A DNA stretch of 42,898 nt from QAMH01 sp900556425 (GCA_902475535.1 CABRZR010000018.1:1-42898), one strand, 5' to 3'; positions 27,183 to 35,482 are shown, counted from the stretch's first letter. The notes: generated by a model from the letters alone, not told the origin. A program made the numbers and translations.

Positions 27183-28058
27183 ATGCAAATTGAGTTCATT
27201 CGTGAGTTTCTCACTGTTGCGGATTGCAAAAGCATCTCTGAAGCAGCCCAGAATCTCTTCCTGACGCAGCCAGTTCTAAGCAGACATATCAAGGCGATCG
27301 AAACGGAACTTGGAACCGATTTGTTTGCCCGATCTTCAAGGGGACTCGAGCTCACCGATCTGGGTGAGGAAGTATATAACTCATTCACCAATATCTTGCG
27401 TTCATATGACAGCCTTGTCGACCGAATAAGCGCCGTAAAGAAATTCAATACTCATTCGATTCATTTTGGCATACTGGCCATGACAGCCGATCGTTATGCC
27501 ATTCCGTTGGCAAAACAATTCCGTGAAGAAAATCCTGATGTCAGGTTTACATTCATTACCCTCAAGCCCAATGACATCATCGATGGCCTGGTTGCAGGCA
27601 GACTCGACGTAGGTTTCGTGGGAACCAACAAGTTCCAGGATAAGGGGCAGCTCACATATGTGAAAGTTGGAAAAGAGCATCTCAATCTCGCAGTACCCCT
27701 CACCAACAAGACGGCAAAGATGGACTTCATAACCGCTGAAGATATCGGCGACAGGCCTCTCGTATGTTTAAAAATGAATGACACGACACGAGTGCTCAAC
27801 AACGCGTTATTTAATGCCGGTTTTCAACCAAGAAAGATATTGTCTGTCGACGAGCTCGAAATTGTAGCCACAACGGTTCTTGAAAATAATGGGTATTTTG
27901 CAATACCCGACTACATGCGTCCGCTTTTTAAAATGAACCCGTCGCTTCGCGTACTCAGAATTGAGCCCCCTCTACAATTCAATGCATACTTCGCATACAA
28001 GACCTCGACAGTCAACGCAACCACCAAACGCTTCATAGAGAGCGTCGAGAAACCCTGA
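27183..28058 (+). CDS. LysR-family transcriptional regulator
   Basis: A 291-aa LysR regulator. The N-terminal winged helix-turn-helix is MQIEFIREFLTVADCKSISE followed by AAQNLFLTQPVLSRHIKAIE and LGTDLFARSSRGLELTDLGE. The effector domain begins near residue 90 (IHFGILAMTADRY) and has the usual DIIDGLVAGRLDVGFVGT. The ATG at 27183 has GGGGAGG 7 nt upstream; the frame is open 17 codons further without a site. It is divergent from the molybdoenzyme operon, the standard arrangement for a LysR activator responding to a pathway substrate. A+T content is visibly higher than in the core genes. Confidence 0.93.
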   Translation: MQIEFIREFLTVADCKSISEAAQNLFLTQPVLSRHIKAIETELGTDLFARSSRGLELTDLGEEVYNSFTNILRSYDSLVDRISAVKKFNTHSIHFGILAMTADRYAIPLAKQFREENPDVRFTFITLKPNDIIDGLVAGRLDVGFVGTNKFQDKGQLTYVKVGKEHLNLAVPLTNKTAKMDFITAEDIGDRPLVCLKMNDTTRVLNNALFNAGFQPRKILSVDELEIVATTVLENNGYFAIPDYMRPLFKMNPSLRVLRIEPPLQFNAYFAYKTSTVNATTKRFIESVEKP

Positions 28059-28071
28059 GCAGTTAGTATCC

Positions 28072-29025
28072 CTATTGCAAACCAAGCTCACGAAGCCTCT
28101 CGATAACACGCTGCGTCCCGTCCTCGACCTCAGGGATGCCCTCTCCTTGATTCAAAAGATATGCATGGTGCAATCCCTCACCCACAATGAACTCGACATC
28201 CCCACCTGAGCACGAAATAGCCCTGACGAATTCGCGGATACCTGGATAAAGCTCTTCAAGCGTGCCACATAGCACCAACATGGGAGCCAAACCCTTCTTT
28301 GGCCCATAAAACGGATCGGGCGGAAAAGCGTCAGGAGCGTTTTCGGTTCCTTCCACGAGCAACCGCGCTATCTCTCTGCTCCCATACCAATCGAGCAGAG
28401 GATCATCCACTTTATAGCCTTCGCGATCCGCAACAACTCCCATCAAGTCTACAAACGGGGAATATGGAATCAGAAGATCGGGCTGCGCGAGATCCCTCTC
28501 TGCGCATATTTGCGAAATAGCAATAGCCAGCGCCCCTCCGGCGGAGTCCCCCATAAGAGCAATCCTTTTGTCCGGATACCTATTTCTAATCGTTTCGTAT
28601 GCCTCAAGACATGAAGAAAGAATCTCCTTGATTGAAGCTGAAGGGAGCAGAGGGTACATGGGCAGTGATACACCACATCTTAGCTCTCGCACCAAACGAG
28701 CGGACAAAAAGTAGTGTGGGGGCACGGCCGGAAACACATATCCTCCGCCATGGATATAAATGACGTGGACATTGCTGACACCTCTCGAATCATCTGCCTC
28801 TTTTGGAAGCAAGGTCACGAGCTCTGCAGTGTCCGTAATCTGCGAAATTTCAATCCTTGCATCTCTTAAGACAGAGACAGGAATCTCAAGCGTCTTTTTA
28901 TCGGACTGTTGGGCAATGCGGCTTCCGTCGATTATCTGAGCAAACAATTGCGGGTTGCGAAAGCCTTCAACCATATTTGCCGCACGCATCGCATCGATGC
29001 ATTCTTGCGCTTGCCTGCTCAACAT
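28072..29025 (-). CDS. HSL-type alpha/beta-hydrolase (esterase)
   Basis: A cytoplasmic esterase of the hormone-sensitive-lipase/fold-3 group (317 aa). The oxyanion-hole motif is YIHGGGYVF, the nucleophile elbow is MGDSAGGALA, and the catalytic His lies in GEGLHHAYL. At the usual acid position, CGTLEELYPG, a Glu replaces the common Asp. The ATG at 29025 has AAGGAGG 8 nt upstream. It converges on the LysR gene with 13 bp between stops and is the outermost gene of the island. It could release phenolic acids or phenols from esters before the molybdoenzyme acts; that link is from context only. Confidence 0.88.
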   Translation of the reverse strand: MLSRQAQECIDAMRAANMVEGFRNPQLFAQIIDGSRIAQQSDKKTLEIPVSVLRDARIEISQITDTAELVTLLPKEADDSRGVSNVHVIYIHGGGYVFPAVPPHYFLSARLVRELRCGVSLPMYPLLPSASIKEILSSCLEAYETIRNRYPDKRIALMGDSAGGALAIAISQICAERDLAQPDLLIPYSPFVDLMGVVADREGYKVDDPLLDWYGSREIARLLVEGTENAPDAFPPDPFYGPKKGLAPMLVLCGTLEELYPGIREFVRAISCSGGDVEFIVGEGLHHAYLLNQGEGIPEVEDGTQRVIERLRELGLQ

Positions 29026-29144
29026 AAAGCATGCCTCCTTCGGATAATGTATGCTCTTCTAGAATTAATTATTAGTGCGCGAGGCGCTGGTGCATAGGCG
29101 CTTTTTTCATAGAGCCTATGTAATAACTGCATAGCTAGCATATA

Positions 29145-29265
29145 ACGTCATCGACAGTGGCGTGGCCGTGCTCTCGATGCACGCTCCCTGGAAGATTACG
29201 AGCAAGGCCGACATCTACGAGGCCCGCAAGGGCTACGAGGCGTTCCTCAAGAACGCATAGGTGAC
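29145..29265 (+). pseudogene. Duplicated 3' fragment of the M18 aminopeptidase
   Basis: These 121 bp repeat 20086-20206 with six mismatches. The frame is intact from DVIDSGVAVLSMHAPW to EARKGYEAFLKNA and its TAG stop. Only one codon changes the protein (Glu to Lys after PW). There is no start codon or ribosome-binding site, so it is a remnant. It marks the right edge of the island. The preceding 29026-29144 is A+T-rich with a CATAGGC/GCCTATG inverted repeat (29093-29120). Confidence 0.9.
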
Positions 29266-29274
29266 CGACACTCG

Positions 29275-29307
29275 AATGAGACAGTTGCTCAGAGCAACTG
29301 TCTCATT
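29275..29307. repeat. Perfect 33-bp palindrome, possible terminator
   Basis: AATGAGACAGTTGCTC (29275-29290) and GAGCAACTGTCTCATT (29292-29307) are perfect 16-bp arms around a single A. It overlaps the stop of the PIN gene by two bases and sits 9 nt past the aminopeptidase fragment. The same arm occurs, degenerate, at 16630-16649. Confidence 0.9.
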
Positions 29308-29758
29308 AGACATCCAGGAGTGCGGCCATCAGCTCCTTGTCCTCATGATCGACCGTGAAGAGGAACTCCTTGGCCGTAACGCTCTTCACCTTGCTGCCCA
29401 CAAAGGCGTCCTCATCACGTGTGATGATGAAATCAGCCCCGTTCAGCTCTGCGCACGCACGGACGAGCCCGTCTTCGAAGTCGGGTTCGTTGCTCCGCAG
29501 GGAACGGCCGCATTCCTCTGCGGAAACGGGAGCAACCGCCACGAGACCCAGAAGGTTCTCGAGCGCCTCGCGCGCAATCGCCTCGTCGTAAGCCCGGCAC
29601 AAGATGTAGTAGGCGTCGTTGAAGGAAGTCGCTGCCGCAAATCCGTAATCTCCACTACCGTTGCACCACTTCAACAACGCCAGCGCCTCGTCATGCTGGG
29701 GACGATTGGGAATGACGCTATCCAGGAGAATATTGGTGTCGAGCAAGACCCTATACAT
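29306..29758 (-). CDS. PIN-domain toxin
   Basis: A VapC-like ribonuclease toxin (150 aa). Conserved acidic positions are visible: VLLDTNILLD at the N-terminus, FNDAYYILCR, DFEDGLVRACAE and DFIITRDEDAF. The ATG at 29758 overlaps the antitoxin stop by 8 nt; an in-frame GTG at 29767 is an alternative. It is the second gene of a two-gene operon, as usual for toxin-antitoxin pairs. It lies directly outside the island's right repeat. Confidence 0.88.
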   Translation of the reverse strand: MYRVLLDTNILLDSVIPNRPQHDEALALLKWCNGSGDYGFAAATSFNDAYYILCRAYDEAIAREALENLLGLVAVAPVSAEECGRSLRSNEPDFEDGLVRACAELNGADFIITRDEDAFVGSKVKSVTAKEFLFTVDHEDKELMAALLDV

Positions 29759-30044
29759 CGCGCTCACCCAGAAGCTCTTTCATCTGCGCATCTGACATGC
29801 CTGCAAACGCCTCGGGCGTTGGCGGAAGCGTCCCCACGAACTCGACGAAGCGAGAGAACTGGGCACTTGGCGCCGGCTTGCTGGCAGGCGCGGTCAGAGC
29901 CTCGGGCAACTCCCCCGTCTGGGCGATCGAGAACCACGTGGCCTTGATCACATCGGCAACCGTAAGGCCCGATGCGCGTATGACGCGATCTGCGCGCTCC
30001 TTTATGACTTGATCGACTCGACCCGAGACAACAGCAGTTTGCAT
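29751..30044 (-). CDS. RelB/DinJ-like antitoxin
   Basis: The cognate antitoxin (97 aa). The N-terminal half resembles the ribbon-helix-helix of RelB/DinJ proteins: VSGRVDQVIKERADRVIRAS, then GLTVADVIKATWFSIAQTGE. A Pro/Ala linker leads to a C-terminal helix that would mask the PIN toxin (AFAGMSDAQMKELLG). The ATG at 30044 has GGAGG 5-6 nt upstream, and the frame is open further without support. RelB-type with PIN is a less usual pairing than VapB with PIN. A palindromic operator lies at 30062-30076. Confidence 0.82.
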   Translation of the reverse strand: MQTAVVSGRVDQVIKERADRVIRASGLTVADVIKATWFSIAQTGELPEALTAPASKPAPSAQFSRFVEFVGTLPPTPEAFAGMSDAQMKELLGERDV

Positions 30045-30061
30045 AACGCCCTCCATCTTGA

Positions 30062-30076
30062 TGTATACAGTATACA
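30062..30076. promoter_or_regulatory. Toxin-antitoxin operator
   Basis: TGTATACAGTATACA is a 7-bp-arm palindrome 17 nt upstream of the antitoxin start. It contains TATACT on the minus strand (30074-30069), a good -10, so binding here would block transcription. The -35 is weak. Confidence 0.6.
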
Positions 30077-30098
30077 CCGACAAGGAGGAGCTATTCCA

Positions 30099-30124
30099 AC
30101 GAGGCGTCATCAAAAACGCATAGG
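30099..30124 (+). repeat. Third, short copy of the M18 gene end
   Basis: ACGAGGCGTCATC (30099-30111) continues to AAAAACGCATAGG at 30124. Against the copy ending at 29265 it has about 24 of 27 positions identical with one base missing. It closes the toxin-antitoxin segment on its far side, so three copies of this end bracket two consecutive segments. Confidence 0.55.
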
Positions 30125-30144
30125 AGTTATTGTTTGAACCTGTA

Positions 30145-30174
30145 GTCGCTAGGCGCGGGGTCGCGCCTAGCGAC
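30145..30174 (-). terminator. Hairpin after purL
   Basis: GTCGCTAGGCGCG and CGCGCCTAGCGAC form a perfect 13-bp stem with a 4-nt loop, 6 nt from the purL stop. No T run follows, so termination is likely but not certain. Confidence 0.6.
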
Positions 30175-30179
30175 TCACC

Positions 30180-33100
30180 TTACTCCGTGAAGTACCCCAC
30201 GCCGCCTTCGATGAGCGGCTGGTAGCTCAGGTCCGGGATGTTCTGGTACACGCCCGCGCTCCAACGCTCGGTATGCCCCATCTTGCCGAGCACGCGCCCG
30301 TCCGGGCTCGTGATGCCCTCGATGGCGAGCACCGAGCCATTGGGGTTCACGTCGAGGTCCATGCTCGGCATGCCATCCAGACCCACGTACTGCGTCGCGA
30401 TCTGCCCGCTCTCGATAAGCTGCTCGAGCGTGTCATCGTTGGCGACAAAGCGTCCCTCGCCATGGCTGATGGCGACGGTATGGATGTCGCCCACCTCGCA
30501 GCGCGAGAGCCACGGCGACAGGTTGGACGCCACGCGCGTGCGCACGATGCGGCTCTGGTGCCTGCCAATCGTGTTGAAGGTGAGCGTCGGACAGCCTGCA
30601 TCGGTCGTGACGATATCGCCATAGGGCACCAATCCGAGCTTGACGAGCGCCTGGAAACCGTTGCAAATACCCAGCATGAGACCATCGCGATCGTTGAGCA
30701 GACGGCGCACCGCCTCCGTCACGTTGGGATTGCGGAAGAACGCCGTGATGAACTTGGCGCTGCCATCGGGCTCGTCGCCACCGGAAAAGCCGCCGGGAAT
30801 CATGATGATCTGGCTGTTGTCGATTTTCTCGACAAAGGCACGCGTGCTCTCTGCGACCGCATCCGGCGTCAGGTTGTTGATGATGAAGGTTTCGGGCACG
30901 GCGCCGGCGCGCTCGAAGGCAAGCGCCGTGTCGTACTCGCAGTTGTTGCCTGGAAAGACCGGAATGATGACGCGCGGCTTGGCGAGATTGCCGCAATACG
31001 TGAGCGGCACATGACTTGCATCGCTGATCATGTCGACCCCGCCGCCGTCCTCGCGGTACGGGAAGACATCCTCGAGCTCGCTCTCCCACGCCTCCTGAAG
31101 CACGGCAAGGCGCACGGTCTGCCCGCCGGCGATGATCGCGTACTCCTCGATGGTCTCGCCCAGGTCAACCACGTGCATGTTCTCGGTCGACTCGACCGGT
31201 GCGGCACCGGGCACCAGCTCGACAAGGAAGGAGCCATACGCGTTAACGAAGAGCGTGTCGAGATCGACGTCGTCATTGATGCGCAGGCCGATGCCATTGC
31301 CGAGACACATCTTGAAGATCAGCTCCGCATCGCAGCCAAAGCCCGGTGTGCCCACAGCGAGCACCTGACCGTCCTTGATAAGGCGCTCGATCGTGTCAAG
31401 GCACTCGAGCAGACCGGCCTTCTCGGGCATGAGCCCGTCAGCTTCGTAGAAGGGATGGATGCATAGCACCTCGTGGCCCACGCCCTTGAACTCGGGACTC
31501 ATGGCATTATCGACATGTCCGCACGCCGTTGCGAAGCTCACGAGCGTCGGCGGAACATCCAGATCCTCGAAGCTGCCCGACATGGAGTCCTTGCCGCCGA
31601 TGGAGCCCACGCCAAGGTCAATCTGCGCCATGAGGGCGCCAAGCAGCGACGCAGCGGGCTTGCCCCAACGCTCGGGAACGTCACGCAGCGAACCAAAGTA
31701 CTCCTGGAAAGTCAGGTAGGTATCCTCGCGCGCAAAACCCGCGGCCACGAGCTTGGCCACGCTCTCGACAACGGCGAGATACGCGCCCTTGAACTGGTTG
31801 GCCGATGACAGGTACGGATTGAAGCCCCAGGACATGCCACTCGTCGTGGTGGTCTCGCCCTCGACGGGGAGCTTGGCGATCATCGCCATGGGGGTGGTGA
31901 GCTGTCGTGCGCCACCAAAGGGCATGAGCACCGTATTGGCACCGATGGTGGAGTCGAACATCTCGACGAGGCCCTTATTCGAGGCGACGTTGAGGTCGGT
32001 GACGACGCTCTTCATGCGCTCGGCGAAGCTCTCGCCTTCCCAGTTGGGGATATAGTCCTCACCAGCGGAGATATGCACGTTCATCTGCTTGGAAGCGCCG
32101 TTTGAATTGAGGAACTCACGGCTCACGTCGACGATCATGTCCCCGCGCCACGTCATGCGCACGCGAGGCTCCTCGGTAACGGTCGCGATGACGACGGCCT
32201 CGACGTTCTCCTCGTTCGCATACGAGAGGAATTCGTCGACATCTTCCGCCGCTACGGCACAGGCCATACGCTCCTGGCTCTCCGAAATGGCGAGCTCGGT
32301 GCCGTCCAGACCGTCGTACTTCTTGGGAACGCAATCGAGGTCGATGAGCAGGCCATCGGCGATCTCTCCCGTGGCGACGCTCACGCCACCAGCGCCAAAG
32401 TCGTTGCAACGCTTGATGAGCCGACAGGCGTCCTTGCGACGGAAGAGACGCTGCAACTTGCGCTCGACTGGCGCGTTACCCTTCTGTACCTCGGCACCGC
32501 AGGTCTCGATGCTCGAAACGTTGTGGGCCTTGGACGAGCCGGTTGCACCACCGATGCCGTCACGGCCCGTACGGCCACCGAGCAGAATGATCTTGTCACC
32601 CGCAACTGGCGTCTCACGTCGCACATGATCGGCGGGGGTGGCACCCACCACGGCGCCGATCTCCATGCGCTTGGCTGCATAGCCCGGATGGTACAGCTCG
32701 TTGACCTGGCCCGTGGCAAGGCCAATCTGGTTGCCGTAGCTCGAATAGCCATGCGCCGCCGTCGTCACGATCTTGCGCTGGGGCAGCTTGCCTGCAAGCG
32801 TCTCGGCAATCGGCGTATGCGGGTCAGCGGCACCCGTCACGCGCATGGCCTGGTACACGTACGAGCGACCGGACAGTGGATCGCGGATGCAACCGCCGAT
32901 GCAGGTCGCCGCACCACCGAAGGGCTCGACCTCGGTGGGATGGTTGTGCGTCTCGTTCTTGAAGAGGAACAGCCAGTCCTCGTCCTCACCATTGACGTCA
33001 ACCTTGACCTTGACGGTGCAGGCGTTGATCTCCTCGCTTTCGTCGAGGCCCGTGAGAATACCCTTGCTCTTGAGGTACTTTGCGCCGATGGTGCCCATGT

Positions 33101-33905
33101 CCATGAGGCAAATGGGCTTCTCGTCGCGCCCGAGCTCGTGGCGCATGTCCAGGTACGCGTCGAAAGCGGCCTGTACGATCTCGTCATCTATCTCGATGTC
33201 AGTAAGCTCGGTGCCAAAGGTGGTGTGACGGCAGTGGTCGGACCAATAGGTGTCGACCATCTTCACTTCCGTGATGGTCGGGTCACGATGCTCGACGTTG
33301 GCAAAGTAATCCTGGAAGACTTTGATGTCCGCCAAATCCATTGCCAAGCCGCGTTCGCGAATGAAGATTTCCAGGACCTCGTCGTCGTAATCGATAAAGT
33401 GCTCGATGACCTCGACGTCGGCTGGCTCGGGATACTCAGTCTTGAGCGTCTCGACCTCATCGAGCGAGGCCTCGCGCGCCTCGACGGGGTTGATGACGTA
33501 GTGCTTAATGGCAGCGATGTCATCATCGCTCAAATCGCCCTCGAGCAAGTACAGCGTCGCGCTACGCACTTCGGGGCGCTCGCCGCACGAGACGAACTGA
33601 ATGCACTCGCTCGCCGAATCTGCCCGTTGGTCAAACTGACCGGGCAGGTACTCGACGGCAAAGAGCACGGAATCATCGGTGAGGGTGGGCAGGCGGCGAT
33701 GCGCCATATCGACCTGGGGCTCGCTAAAAACAGTGGGAACGCATTGCTCGAAGAGCTCGTCATCAATACCCTCGACATCGTAGCGGCGGATTGTGCGCAA
33801 ACTCTCGAGCCCCTCAATTCCAAGCAACGTGCGAAGCTCCGCCTCCAGCTGCTTCGACTCAACATCGAACTCGGGTTTCTTTTCGACGTAAACGCGAGAA
33901 ACCAT
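30180..33905 (-). CDS. purL: Phosphoribosylformylglycinamidine synthase (single-chain)
   Basis: Makes FGAM from FGAR, glutamine and ATP in purine synthesis (1241 aa). The single polypeptide joins the synthase and glutaminase halves. The synthase part has DTYWSDHCRHTTF, KNETHNHPTEVEPFGGAATC and IGGKDSMSGSFEDL. The glutaminase domain (from ~residue 980) has VIIPVFPGNNCEYDTALAFE, the nucleophile Cys in MLGICNGFQAL, and the His in ISHGEGRF. This length matches the form found in clostridia and related anaerobes. The ATG at 33905 has GGAGG 7 nt upstream. A hairpin precedes that site (33921-33948). Confidence 0.96.
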   Translation of the reverse strand: MVSRVYVEKKPEFDVESKQLEAELRTLLGIEGLESLRTIRRYDVEGIDDELFEQCVPTVFSEPQVDMAHRRLPTLTDDSVLFAVEYLPGQFDQRADSASECIQFVSCGERPEVRSATLYLLEGDLSDDDIAAIKHYVINPVEAREASLDEVETLKTEYPEPADVEVIEHFIDYDDEVLEIFIRERGLAMDLADIKVFQDYFANVEHRDPTITEVKMVDTYWSDHCRHTTFGTELTDIEIDDEIVQAAFDAYLDMRHELGRDEKPICLMDMGTIGAKYLKSKGILTGLDESEEINACTVKVKVDVNGEDEDWLFLFKNETHNHPTEVEPFGGAATCIGGCIRDPLSGRSYVYQAMRVTGAADPHTPIAETLAGKLPQRKIVTTAAHGYSSYGNQIGLATGQVNELYHPGYAAKRMEIGAVVGATPADHVRRETPVAGDKIILLGGRTGRDGIGGATGSSKAHNVSSIETCGAEVQKGNAPVERKLQRLFRRKDACRLIKRCNDFGAGGVSVATGEIADGLLIDLDCVPKKYDGLDGTELAISESQERMACAVAAEDVDEFLSYANEENVEAVVIATVTEEPRVRMTWRGDMIVDVSREFLNSNGASKQMNVHISAGEDYIPNWEGESFAERMKSVVTDLNVASNKGLVEMFDSTIGANTVLMPFGGARQLTTPMAMIAKLPVEGETTTTSGMSWGFNPYLSSANQFKGAYLAVVESVAKLVAAGFAREDTYLTFQEYFGSLRDVPERWGKPAASLLGALMAQIDLGVGSIGGKDSMSGSFEDLDVPPTLVSFATACGHVDNAMSPEFKGVGHEVLCIHPFYEADGLMPEKAGLLECLDTIERLIKDGQVLAVGTPGFGCDAELIFKMCLGNGIGLRINDDVDLDTLFVNAYGSFLVELVPGAAPVESTENMHVVDLGETIEEYAIIAGGQTVRLAVLQEAWESELEDVFPYREDGGGVDMISDASHVPLTYCGNLAKPRVIIPVFPGNNCEYDTALAFERAGAVPETFIINNLTPDAVAESTRAFVEKIDNSQIIMIPGGFSGGDEPDGSAKFITAFFRNPNVTEAVRRLLNDRDGLMLGICNGFQALVKLGLVPYGDIVTTDAGCPTLTFNTIGRHQSRIVRTRVASNLSPWLSRCEVGDIHTVAISHGEGRFVANDDTLEQLIESGQIATQYVGLDGMPSMDLDVNPNGSVLAIEGITSPDGRVLGKMGHTERWSAGVYQNIPDLSYQPLIEGGVGYFTE

Positions 33906-33920
33906 TCCCAGGCCTCCAAT

Positions 33921-33948
33921 TATCTCGTGGCTTATTTGCCACGAGATA
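33921..33948. promoter_or_regulatory. Hairpin between purL and the lipoprotein gene
   Basis: ATCTCGTGGC and GCCACGAGAT (33922-33947) form a perfect stem of at least 10 bp with a 6-nt loop, directly upstream of the purL ribosome-binding site and about 65 bp from the divergent lipoprotein start. It could be an operator for either gene or a leader hairpin for purL. It does not resemble a known purine riboswitch. Confidence 0.5.
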
Positions 33949-34012
33949 TCTTACATGAATGGAGCATGTGGTATCGTTTGCACAACGTCTCGACAATGCC
34001 AAAGGAGCCATC

Positions 34013-34642
34013 ATGAAGCGCTCGTTCATACTCGTCATCTCTTGCGTTTGCGCACTCGCACTCGCCCTGTTCGCCCTGACCGCCTGCGGTGGCGGTTCAT
34101 CGGACTCCTCGCAAAGCTCGGCTTCGAGTTCCGCGGCATCTTCGGATGCAAGCGGCACGGAAGGCTCCGAGGAAGGCAATCCCGAGGACGCGACGGCTTC
34201 GAGCATGTCTTCCGACGAGGTTCGCGGCGTCTTCGAGCAGGCCGTCACCGGCATGAGCGAGTACTACAAGGGCACGACGCCCGTGGGCGAGCAGCTCTAC
34301 TACGCTGGCGGTGCCGATGGCGAGAACGCCATTCTCGTCTTGGTCGTCCCCGAGTCCAGCGCATCGGCCGTCTTCATCGGCCCGGCTACGGTCGGTGATG
34401 ACAACAAGCTCACGGTCCAGGACGAGACGACGGGCAGCTCCATCTCCTTTGCCGTCATCGATAACGGCGATGGCACGTATTCGTTCAGCATGGGCGACCA
34501 ATACGGTGCCGCCGTGATGAGCAGATGCAGCTCCGCCGAGGTCGTCGACGCGCTCACCGAGGTCGTCATGGCGACAAGCGCCGCCCAGGCAGGATCCCAG
34601 GACACCGCTCAAGACCCGAATCAGACCCAGCCGCAAGAATAG
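34013..34642 (+). CDS. Putative lipoprotein
   Basis: A 209-aa exported lipoprotein of unknown function. The signal peptide MKRSFILVISCVCALALALF ends in the lipobox LTAC, with Cys25 as the lipid site. A Ser/Ala-rich flexible linker follows (GGGSSDSSQSSASSSAASSD). The folded part has EVRGVFEQAVTGMSEYYKGT and SISFAVIDNGDGTYSFSMG, and the tail is Gln/Asp-rich. The ATG at 34013 has AAAGGAG upstream. It lies 25 bp before the lysozyme-like gene, so both may act at the cell wall. Confidence 0.85.
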   Translation: MKRSFILVISCVCALALALFALTACGGGSSDSSQSSASSSAASSDASGTEGSEEGNPEDATASSMSSDEVRGVFEQAVTGMSEYYKGTTPVGEQLYYAGGADGENAILVLVVPESSASAVFIGPATVGDDNKLTVQDETTGSSISFAVIDNGDGTYSFSMGDQYGAAVMSRCSSAEVVDALTEVVMATSAAQAGSQDTAQDPNQTQPQE

Positions 34643-34667
34643 AAGTGACCCCAAACGAAGCTAACGC

Positions 34668-35474
34668 ATGAGTCAAACTTCTAATCGAACACGTCGAAGC
34701 GCTTCGGGACGCTCACGCTCCTCGAGCCGCTCGCGCTCAACCCGTCCTCCCATCACGGGTAAGCGCAGCTCGGTCAAAGCAGCCGCCCAGCGCCAGGTCA
34801 ACCTCAGAGGTGCTGTCAACAGCCGTAATCTCAAGCGCGTGAAGACGCCCCGCAAGGCATCGCGCATGGTGCTTGTCATCGTGCTCTGCATCGTCATCGC
34901 CATCGCCGGCGCTGCCGCCCTCTTCTCCCAGACCGACACGGCAAAATACGCCGCCTGCGAGCAATATCGTCCCGTCGTTCAACAGGCATGCAAAGATTGC
35001 AACCTTGACACGGAATGGGTCGATTGCCTGCTTGCGGCCATGGTCGTCGAGTCGGGTGGCGACAAGAACGTCAAAAGCGTGCTCAACGTCGATGGCGATA
35101 TCATGCAGGCCGCAGAGGGCGCATACGGCTGGATCGTCATGAACGGATGGCCCGAGCGCGGCATCTCCGCCGAGTCAACCGAAGCGTCCATCTACGCCGG
35201 CGTCATGGAGTTCAAACAGAACCTCCAACTCTGGGAGGGCTATCTCGGCACCATCACGCCCAATGACGCGACCGAGATTCAGCTCGTCATCCAGGGATAC
35301 AACTTCGGTGCCGATGGCTGGTTCAAGTGGTGCAAGGAGCGTGGCGTCAGAGCGTACACCGTGGAGCTCGCCCGCGAGTACTCCGAAACGAAGATGCCCG
35401 CAGACGCAAAGGGCACTCCCACGCATGCCCAGAAGTGGCTCACGGCCTACGACGCCATCCACGCCGGCCACTAA
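34668..35474 (+). CDS. Membrane-anchored lysozyme-like protein
   Basis: A 268-aa protein with an Arg/Ser-rich cytoplasmic N-terminus (~65 residues), one membrane helix (MVLVIVLCIVIAIAGAAALF) and an external lysozyme-like domain of the CwlT type. The catalytic Glu is probably in AAMVVESGGDKNV; other typical motifs are DGDIMQAAEGAYG and IQGYNFGADGWFKWC. Such domains cleave peptidoglycan in conjugation, sporulation or wall turnover. No conjugation genes are adjacent, so wall turnover is the simpler guess. The ATG at 34668 has only a weak GAAG upstream. It is probably co-transcribed with the lipoprotein gene. Confidence 0.83.
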   Translation: MSQTSNRTRRSASGRSRSSSRSRSTRPPITGKRSSVKAAAQRQVNLRGAVNSRNLKRVKTPRKASRMVLVIVLCIVIAIAGAAALFSQTDTAKYAACEQYRPVVQQACKDCNLDTEWVDCLLAAMVVESGGDKNVKSVLNVDGDIMQAAEGAYGWIVMNGWPERGISAESTEASIYAGVMEFKQNLQLWEGYLGTITPNDATEIQLVIQGYNFGADGWFKWCKERGVRAYTVELAREYSETKMPADAKGTPTHAQKWLTAYDAIHAGH

Positions 35475-35482
35475 GCGTCCCA

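Larger units (their letters stand above)
20086..29265. mobile_element. Probable genomic island flanked by 121-bp direct repeats
   Basis: The 3' end of the M18 gene at 20086-20206 is repeated at 29145-29265 in the same orientation with six differences; five are synonymous or outside the frame and one changes Glu to Lys. The 9-kb interval holds the molybdoenzyme operon, its LysR regulator, two MFS genes and an esterase, with base composition more A+T-rich than its surroundings. This is the pattern left by integration into the 3' end of a gene, where the element restores the gene and pushes the old end to its far side. No integrase or transposase is present, so the mechanism is inferred; a segmental duplication is possible. 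Confidence 0.7.

Noticed and set aside
33906..34012. Purine riboswitch upstream of purL
   Set aside because: There is a single hairpin and no three-way junction with conserved loop bases.
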